Shown in pieces: positions 6,808-10,850 of a DNA stretch of 10,850 bases. The position numbers and the translations under genes are program-made. Below the pieces are notes generated by a model. The model saw nothing but the letters and a program-made list of their open reading frames with translations, made no database searches and was not told where the DNA came from. Source of the DNA: CAYPOY01 sp964412395 (GTDB lineage: Bacteria > Chloroflexota > Anaerolineae > B4-G1); the NCBI GenBank assembly GCA_964412395.1, contig CAYPOY010000162.1, positions 1 through 10,850 on the forward strand, given 5' to 3'. Within the stretch, counting starts at the first letter, position 1. Each line of letters starts with the position of its first letter.

Positions 6808-7596
6808 ATGAGAAACGCGACAAGAGTGGTAGCCTCATTGTTCGGTGTTGCTGCCGGAATTGCTGGTATAGAACACGGTTACTTTGACTCGACTTTATCC
6901 ATTTGTATTCGACCCCCATATCTGGGTTGAAATTGTAGCACGCACCTATATGCAGGGGGTCAATATTGCTAAAATGGCTCAAAATCGGCCAAAATCAGTG
7001 AAAATTGGCCCAAAAACGCCGAAATGGATAAAGTCGAGTTTGAAATACTTCAAGGGAATGTCAGGCCAGACAGCCTCATGATAGCTTCCATGGGCCCTCC
7101 TTGCGAGCCGGAAAAGGTGTGGAATGCTTGCGAACCCGCGATGACCATCATTCCCAATTTTTTCATAACGGGCATCCTGGCGCTCATCATCGGAATCATC
7201 GTCCTAATCTGGGCGGCTGCGTTTGTCCAGCGGAAGAACGGCGGACTGGTTCTGATTCTGCTGCCAATCTTAATGCTTCTTTTTGGCGGAGGCATCTTCC
7301 CCCCACTGATTGGAATCATCGCCGGTGTGGCCGGGACCAAGATTAACGCGCCGCTGGCCAGGCAGCCAATGCATCTCCCCGGCAGCATTTTGCGTTTCCT
7401 GGCAAAGTTGTGGCCGTGGCCGCTCGTCATCTTCTTGGTATGGATCTTTGGACAATGGATCATTGGGTACTTCTTCAATGAGTTCTTGCAGAAGAACGGT
7501 TATCTCAGTCTGCTCTTGATTGTTGGATTACTTCCATTGTCTGTCTTTACCGGATATGCGTACGACATCCATGATCGTGACCGCGTTGTGGTTTGA
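6808..7596 (+). pseudogene. Multi-spanning membrane protein gene interrupted by a MITE-like element
   Basis: ATG 6808 has a strong SD (AAGGAGG, about 6796-6803) and begins MRNATRVVASLFGVAAGIAG, a first membrane segment. At 6887 the frame runs into an inserted element and stops at TGA 6928-6930 after 40 codons. Removing 6888-7043 (element plus one target copy) restores one open frame, 6808-6887 joined to 7044-7596, giving 210 aa through HGYFEILQGNVRPDS. The restored protein has about five hydrophobic segments (N-terminal; MTIIPNFFITGILALIIGII; LVLILLPILMLLFGG; LVIFLVWIFGQWIIGYFF; LSLLLIVGLLPLSVF) and a cysteine-bearing loop (PPCEPEKVWNACEP). I do not recognise a function. An ATG at 7024, inside the right terminal repeat, opens a 190-aa in-frame product lacking the first segment, but has no SD. 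The break is recent-looking: no other lesion is visible. Confidence 0.85.
6888..7038. mobile_element. 151-bp MITE-like element with 17-bp perfect TIRs
   Basis: CTCGACTTTATCCATTT (6888-6904) is the exact reverse complement of 7022-7038. The element is flanked by TTTGA at 6883-6887 and 7039-7043, a 5-bp target duplication; precise removal repairs the host gene. There is no coding capacity, so it must be mobilised in trans by a transposase recognising these ends. Inside are a GACCCCC/GGGGGTC pair (6911-6917, 6955-6961) and A-tracts at 6971, 6981, 6991, 7001, 7012 and 7022, spaced 10-11 bp. I cannot assign an IS family from the TIR alone. Confidence 0.9.
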
Positions 7597-7607
7597 CAGG
7601 ATAAGCG

Positions 7608-7676
7608 GCCCAACACGCGCGTCCAGCCGACCTGCTCCGCTGGCGCTCCGCAGGCGGCTGACGCGCAACGTTAGGC
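7608..7676 (+). other. attC-like integron recombination site
   Basis: The outer boxes are GCCCAAC (7608-7614) and GTTAGGC (7670-7676), with the AAC and GTT triplets typical of attC. Between them, 7617-7629 pairs with 7655-7666 over 12 bp with one unpaired base (C7623/7624), and 7631-7635 pairs with 7650-7654 after unpaired A7630. This leaves a 14-nt terminal loop. Two extrahelical bases on one arm and a 69-bp length match attC architecture. It lies 11 bp after the membrane gene and 25 bp before the SDR gene, exactly where a cassette boundary would be. No integrase gene is in the window. Confidence 0.7.
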
Positions 7677-7701
7677 GGCATCAGCTTGGAGGATGTGTAT
7701 C

Positions 7702-8466
7702 ATGACCACACCTGTCGTTATCATCACAGGAGCCAACAACGGCATTGGTTTTCACATGACCAAGTCGCTACTTGAAAATCAGCTTCGCGTGGCAGGACTT
7801 GATCTTTCGGGCGAAAATTTATCCGCCTTACAGGATAGCTACCCTGATCTCTTGCGCTTCTACCAGTGTGATGTCACTGACGAGACCCAGGTTAACGCGG
7901 CCGTGGCATCCGTGATCCAAGAATGGGGCCGGATCGATATTCTGGTCAATAACGCCTGTTTGGCGATTTTTAGCCCTTTTGAGCAGAAAAGCTTGGATGA
8001 CACTCGAAAGGAGTTCGAAGTAAACTACTTTGGCTACCTTCACATGATCAAGGCCGTTCTGCCGCATATGAAAGCACAGGGCCAGGGGATCATCCACAAT
8101 GTCAGCTCTGGTGTAGGCATAACTGGTTTCCCTGGTATTTATGGCTACGCTTCGACAAAAGGAGCAATTGAGGCTTTAACGCGCACTTTGGCCTTGGAGT
8201 TCGAGCCGTATGGAATAAACGTCAATCTGGTGCATCCCCCACTAACCCATACGAAATCGGCTGCGCCGTTAGGTATTCCACCGCAGATGATGGCTGACCC
8301 CGCCGATGTCGGTCGTAAGCTAGTCAAGAGGATTCAGTCTACCAAGGCTACCGTCACTCCAGACTTTCAGACGGTCCTTGGTCTTTTTGCAAATCGCCAT
8401 TTTCCAGAGGCGATGGGGAAGCTATTGGCAAAGATGACTCGAAGGGCTAGGAAAGATGCCGCCTAA
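7702..8466 (+). CDS. Short-chain dehydrogenase/reductase (SDR family, classical type)
   Basis: This 254-aa NAD(P)-dependent oxidoreductase has a Rossmann fold: cofactor loop TGANNGIG at 9-16, adenine-contact D57 in CDVTD, N108 in EVNYFG, catalytic S136 and YASTK with Y149 and K153 (S to Y spacing of 13, as usual). The structural NNAG motif is NNAC (83-86), and the usual HPG after the active site is HPP (178-180); both are mild departures. The substrate cannot be told. Start: ATG 7702 lies 9 nt after GGAGG (7688-7692); an ATG at 7693 touches that SD and is unlikely. The gene is preceded by an attC-like site and its TAA stop is part of a GCCTAAC box, as in integron cassettes. It is probably a cytoplasmic enzyme carried as accessory cargo. 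Confidence 0.92.
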   Translation: MTTPVVIITGANNGIGFHMTKSLLENQLRVAGLDLSGENLSALQDSYPDLLRFYQCDVTDETQVNAAVASVIQEWGRIDILVNNACLAIFSPFEQKSLDDTRKEFEVNYFGYLHMIKAVLPHMKAQGQGIIHNVSSGVGITGFPGIYGYASTKGAIEALTRTLALEFEPYGINVNLVHPPLTHTKSAAPLGIPPQMMADPADVGRKLVKRIQSTKATVTPDFQTVLGLFANRHFPEAMGKLLAKMTRRARKDAA

Positions 8467-8538
8467 CAAGTCGCTCTGCGATCCGTTCGCTCGAAACCAC
8501 GCACCGCGATTGTTCGCCTGAAGCGTGGGGGATGAGCG
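8461..8538 (+). other. GCCTAAC box and stem after the SDR, possible partial attC
   Basis: GCCTAAC (8461-8467) overlaps the SDR stop codon and fits the R'' consensus RYYYAAC. Downstream, CGCTC (8488-8492) pairs with GAGCG (8534-8538) and CCACGC (8497-8502) with GCGTGG (8523-8528), forming a nested hairpin. No matching GTTRRRY box with a complementary arm follows closely; the nearest candidate is GTTATGC at 9200-9206, beyond the structured block. This could be the left half of a disrupted attC, but it is weaker than the site at 7608-7676. Confidence 0.35.
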
Positions 8539-8541
8539 GGG

Positions 8542-8571
8542 AGGTTCGCAGGTTCATTTGTCGAACCTTTA
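8542..8571 (+). terminator. Weak candidate terminator after the SDR gene
   Basis: AGGTTCG (8542-8548) and CGAACCT (8562-8568) form a perfect 7-bp stem with a 13-nt loop, followed by only two more T bases. It lies about 75 bp after the SDR stop. The short T-run and large loop make it a weak intrinsic terminator; it may be just one hairpin of the structured block. Confidence 0.3.
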
Positions 8572-8590
8572 CAACTGTGTGTCCATGCAG

Positions 8591-9075
8591 GTGCGATGAG
8601 CTGCCAGGCGGCGCATCAACTCCTGCCCTCCAGGTGGAGGAGTGACAGCACTACCCTACGGCGAGAGACTGGCCCTCAAACGTCGGAGTGCAAGGGGAGA
8701 AAGTGGATAAGCCACTAGCCGAAAGTGGCGACGCTGCGAGCAGGTGGCTATGGACAGCGCGAGCAAAGGTGTGTCTGAAGCGTCGTGAGTTAGAACCTGC
8801 CAAACGGCTGACAGGCAGGCCCAAAAGGGAACTTGTCTCCATGCGGCCACGTAGTAGCGACATACGTGGTATCCACTCGATGTGTGGGACACGGCGTACA
8901 GCACCGTCCCTTCGACAAGCTCAGGACAGGCCTGTGGTCACGGAAAATGGACATATGTGCATGTGCTAAGCTCCGTGGGTGAGTAATCGTCCACAATGGA
9001 GTGCCTGTGACAGAGGCTCGTGTGACGAAGAGCCCCGTGATTGGGAAACCATTCGTTCGGCTGAATTTGTCAAGG
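8591..9075 (+). ncRNA. Highly structured non-coding block; possible ORF-less group II intron remnant
   Basis: No convincing gene lies between 8467 and 9225. From 8591 the sequence starts GTGCGATG, like a group II intron 5' end (GUGYG), and folds at once: GATG 8595-8598 with CATC 8614-8617, ACTCCT 8619-8624 with AGGAGT 8638-8643, CCTGCC 8796-8801 with GGCAGG 8814-8819, CCACGTA 8847-8853 with TACGTGG 8863-8869, and GGCTC 9015-9019 with GAGCC 9030-9034. At 9031-9062 a 32-nt segment starts AGC, has a GAAA tetraloop (9045-9048) and ends GGCT, the size and layout of a domain V core, though two lower-stem positions do not pair. No reverse transcriptase is present. Structure is well supported; the group II identity is tentative and the 3' end is a guess. 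Confidence 0.4.
8909..8935. repeat. Dispersed short repeat copy in the structured block
   Basis: CCTTCGACAAGCTCAGGACA and the following GGCCTGT resemble the minus-strand form of the 24-bp tandem units in recQ (TTCGGCAGGCTCAGAGCAAGCC, allowing a few mismatches). ACAGGCCTGT at 8926-8935 is a perfect palindrome. If the block is a group II intron, the copy lies roughly where domain IV would be. Confidence 0.55.
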
Positions 9076-9225
9076 AGTTTTTTCCGCCTGAATGAACCAT
9101 GCCGCTTAATCGCACGCCAATTCGAAGTCTGCACGGTTAAGTAGGTGGCCTTTACCAAGAAGCGGTCGCCATAAACCCAGCGGCAGCTCAGCACTGGCCG
9201 TTATGCGGCTGCTAGGAGCAAGAGA
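9076..9225 (+). other. Gene-free stretch before the GNAT gene, with a GTTATGC box
   Basis: There is no ORF with a ribosome binding site here. GTTATGCGGC at 9200-9209 resembles the R' end of an attC (GTTRRRY is matched only partly), placed 19 bp before the GNAT start, similar to the GTTAGGCGGC placed before the SDR gene. No convincing complementary left arm was found, so this is at best a cassette boundary scar. Confidence 0.3.
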
Positions 9226-9738
9226 GTGAGAATACGAGTTCTGGTACCGGATGACGCAGAGGCGTTCCAAGATTTGAGGCTCCAGGGCTTGCAGACAAGC
9301 CCGACAGCCTTCAGTTCGAGCTATGCTGAGGAGGTAGATCGACCGGTCCAAGCGGTTGCCCAACGTCTGGGTACTGAAGGTAGCTACGTGTTTGGGGCCT
9401 TTACAGAGGATGGGCAACTCGTCGGTGTGACCGGTCTCTATCGAGAGCAGCGTATGAAATCGCATCACAAGGCTTTCATTTGGGGGATGTATGTCGCACC
9501 GGAGTTTAGAGGACAGGGCATAGGTCGTGCACTCCTGGGAGCGGCGGTATCGCGGGCAAGGGAGCTACCGGGTCTGAGGCAGATCAACCTCATGGTGGTC
9601 ACATCGAACCAAGCAGCGCGCTCGTTGTACAAGTCGTGTGGATTTGAGACGTTTGGCCTGGAGCGGGGGGCAGTCGAGATTGATGGCAACTACTACGATG
9701 TGGCATATATGACGCTGCAGCTTGAGCAAGGAGCTTGA
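9226..9738 (+). CDS. GNAT-family N-acetyltransferase
   Basis: This 170-aa protein covers one GNAT domain, which moves an acetyl group from acetyl-CoA to an amine. It begins MRIRVLVPDDAEAFQDLRLQ (beta1-alpha1). Motif A is MYVAPEFRGQGIGRALL, with the CoA pyrophosphate loop RGQGIG at 95-100. N128 and Y135 in VTSNQAARSLYKSCGF form motif B, with Y135 in the usual general-acid position. The C-terminal EIDGNYYDVAYMTLQL closes the fold. The acceptor is unknown; RimI-like or small-molecule acetylation are both possible. Start: GTG 9226 lies 7 nt after GGAG (9215-9218). The gene stands alone behind the non-coding block and a GTTATGC box. GNAT genes are common cassette cargo, but no attC-like site follows it. 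Confidence 0.92.
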   Translation: MRIRVLVPDDAEAFQDLRLQGLQTSPTAFSSSYAEEVDRPVQAVAQRLGTEGSYVFGAFTEDGQLVGVTGLYREQRMKSHHKAFIWGMYVAPEFRGQGIGRALLGAAVSRARELPGLRQINLMVVTSNQAARSLYKSCGFETFGLERGAVEIDGNYYDVAYMTLQLEQGA

Positions 9739-9884
9739 GATTGTCCAGGGGATCGTTGATTGACCTGGATACAGATTCACACAGAAAGATCAGCGTTCAT
9801 CTGCACCCGATATGGAGATTGAGCTTTCGAAGGTAGACAGTTAAACACCATTAATCATCAGTTCATCGAGAAGGAGGGACTCCA

Positions 9885-10547
9885 ATGACACAAGAACCCA
9901 GATACATCGTGCTCCTCGGGCCTCCGGCTTCGGGCAAGGGCACCCAGGCAGCCCAACTGCGTGAGGCCCTCAAATTGCCTCACGTCGCCAGCGGCAATCT
10001 CTTCCGCGAGAATCTCAAGAACGAGACCGAATTGGGGCTAAAGGCCAAGGGCTACATAGCCCGCGGAGAATTGGTGCCCGACGACGTGACGATCGCTATG
10101 GTTATGGAGCGACTGAGCTGGCCCGATTGCGTCAACGGTGCACTGCTGGATGGCTTTCCACGTACCATTGCCCAGGCCGAGGCTTTGGACCAGGCGCTGG
10201 CCGAGCGGGGGCACAAGATCGGCGTGGTGCCCTACATCTCGGTGCCCGACGAGGTGCTGATTGAGCGTGTGAGCGGGCGCTGGCTGTGCCGGATTTGTGG
10301 GGAGTCGTACCACGTTCGCTTTAACCCACCTCAGCAGCCGGGGGTGTGCGATAAAGATGGCGGTGAGTTATACCAGCGTGACGATGACAAACCAGAGACA
10401 GTTCGCCAACGGCTCAAAGTATACTGGGAGCAGACCAGCCCGCTCATTGATTACTATCGCAGCCAGGGAGTGCTGGTAGAGATAAACGGCGACCAACCAA
10501 TAGACGCCGTAGCAGCCGACCTGCACGCTGCGGTCGTTGGCGATTGA
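9885..10547 (+). CDS. adk: Adenylate kinase, zinc-binding long-lid type
   Basis: This 220-aa cytoplasmic enzyme catalyses ATP + AMP = 2 ADP. The P-loop GPPASGKGT is at 12-20, the AMP-binding segment is SGNLFR, and DGFPR is at 89-93. The lid (about 130-168) holds C135, C138, C155 and D158, the Cys3-Asp zinc site known from Bacillus-type adenylate kinases. RQRLKVY and the C-terminal segment complete the fold, and the length is typical. ATG 9885 follows AAGGAGG with 7-nt spacing. Bacterial adk often sits in the secY ribosomal operon; here it sits directly before a PPK2 gene (32 bp gap), so it may be a second copy serving polyphosphate-driven nucleotide recycling: PPK2 makes ADP or ATP from polyphosphate while Adk balances AMP and ADP. 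That role is inferred from context. Confidence 0.95.
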   Translation: MTQEPRYIVLLGPPASGKGTQAAQLREALKLPHVASGNLFRENLKNETELGLKAKGYIARGELVPDDVTIAMVMERLSWPDCVNGALLDGFPRTIAQAEALDQALAERGHKIGVVPYISVPDEVLIERVSGRWLCRICGESYHVRFNPPQQPGVCDKDGGELYQRDDDKPETVRQRLKVYWEQTSPLIDYYRSQGVLVEINGDQPIDAVAADLHAAVVGD

Positions 10548-10579
10548 CTTCCAATGCAGTTCTGGATAGGAGGGGAAAC

Positions 10580-10840
10580 GTGCTAGAAAAAGTAGACCTG
10601 ACCAAAAAGTTGCCCAAGCAAGAATACAAAGCCCGGATGCCCTACCTGCGCGACCGGCTGTACGACCTGCAAAAGGCGTGCTGGGATGCCAGTATCCCCA
10701 GCGTGACCGTCTTTGAAGGCTGGGACGCCGCTGGCAAGGGCACGTCCATCAACCTGCTCACCCAGCGGCTCGATCCGCGCGGCTTCAAACTGTATGCGAT
10801 ACCCTCACCAAGATTTCGCAAATTTGAGGACGGAGGCTGA
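10580..10840 (+). CDS. PPK2-family polyphosphate kinase, N-terminal part, ends early
   Basis: PPK2 enzymes transfer phosphate between polyphosphate and AMP, ADP or GDP. This frame has the typical N-terminus (VDLTKKLPKQEYKARMPYLR) and Walker A in VFEGWDAAGKGTSI (GWDAAGKGT at 47-55), then LTQRLDPRGFKLYAI. After that the family sequence should continue to a DRSWYGRV-type Walker B region. Instead the frame reads PSPRFRKFEDGG and stops at TGA 10838 after 86 aa, against about 230 or more expected. The last 49 bases are AT-richer and carry CCTCA 10803-10807 and TGAGG 10825-10829, so a small inserted repeat or frameshift may have broken the gene; the rest lies outside the window. Start: GTG 10580 follows GGAGG (10569-10573). 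A TTG at 10544 is in frame but overlaps adk. It is probably co-transcribed with adk. Confidence 0.8.
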   Translation: MLEKVDLTKKLPKQEYKARMPYLRDRLYDLQKACWDASIPSVTVFEGWDAAGKGTSINLLTQRLDPRGFKLYAIPSPRFRKFEDGG

Positions 10841-10850
10841 AGCAACTTAA

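Noticed and set aside
6971..7024. Possible CRISPR-like or iteron array of 10-bp repeats
   Set aside because: Units are imperfect, have no spacers, and lie inside the MITE. Phased A-tracts explain them better.
9036..9144. Protein-like stretch IGKPFVRLNLSRSFFRLNEP on the plus strand
   Set aside because: It ends at a stop soon after, has no start or ribosome binding site, and overlaps the domain V-like hairpin. Too short to support a gene remnant.
8688..9194. Short open frames on both strands in the gene-free block (93 codons plus, 134 codons minus)
   Set aside because: No Shine-Dalgarno sites, no recognisable domains, and they cross perfect RNA-like stems and a dispersed repeat. They look like chance frames in structured non-coding DNA.
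9739..9884. Promoter for adk (TTGACC near 9760 or TTGAGC near 9819)
   Set aside because: No acceptable -10 box at 16-18 bp from either; the best match has only three of six bases.

Overview
The window is moderately GC-rich bacterial DNA. Several starts are non-ATG (TTG or GTG), Shine-Dalgarno (SD) sites are of the GGAGG type, and short G/C-rich palindromic repeats are scattered through it, some of them inside genes. The gene styles and this repeat load suggest a member of the Chloroflexota (Anaerolineae or a relative). That assignment is an inference: there is no rRNA or other phylogenetic marker here. All confident genes lie on the + strand.

Layout. 1-63: a G-rich inverted/direct repeat. 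84-3260: a RecQ-family helicase with an extra N-terminal TPR-like region and two repeat-derived in-frame inserts. 3310-3337: a likely promoter. 3380-5995: a large CYTH / helix-turn-helix / Ppx-type HD / CHAD protein, also with a repeat-derived insert. 5996-6235: a leader with a perfect 12-bp dyad. 6236-6754: a HemG-like flavodoxin. 6808-7596: a small multi-spanning membrane protein gene split by a 151-bp MITE-like element (17-bp perfect terminal inverted repeats, 5-bp target duplication). 7608-7676: an integron attC-like site. 7702-8466: a short-chain dehydrogenase whose stop codon overlaps a GCCTAAC box. 8467-9225: a 760-bp gene-free stretch with many RNA-like stems, possibly a degenerate ORF-less group II intron. 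9226-9738: a GNAT acetyltransferase. 9885-10547: a zinc-type adenylate kinase. 10580-10840: the N-terminal part of a PPK2 polyphosphate kinase that stops early at the window edge.

Functional themes. The CYTH/HD/CHAD protein, adenylate kinase and PPK2 all fit polyphosphate and adenylate metabolism: CHAD binds polyphosphate, CYTH acts on triphosphates, PPK2 moves phosphate between polyphosphate and nucleotides, and Adk equilibrates AMP, ADP and ATP. The middle of the window (about 6.8-9.2 kb) looks like accessory DNA: a MITE-broken gene, attC-like boxes beside an SDR and a GNAT gene as in integron cassette arrays (no integrase is visible), and a structured non-coding block. The best candidates for something new are that structured block, the attC/MITE neighbourhood, the four-domain CYTH-HTH-HD-CHAD protein with a changed HD motif, and the repeats read through in frame by housekeeping-type genes.
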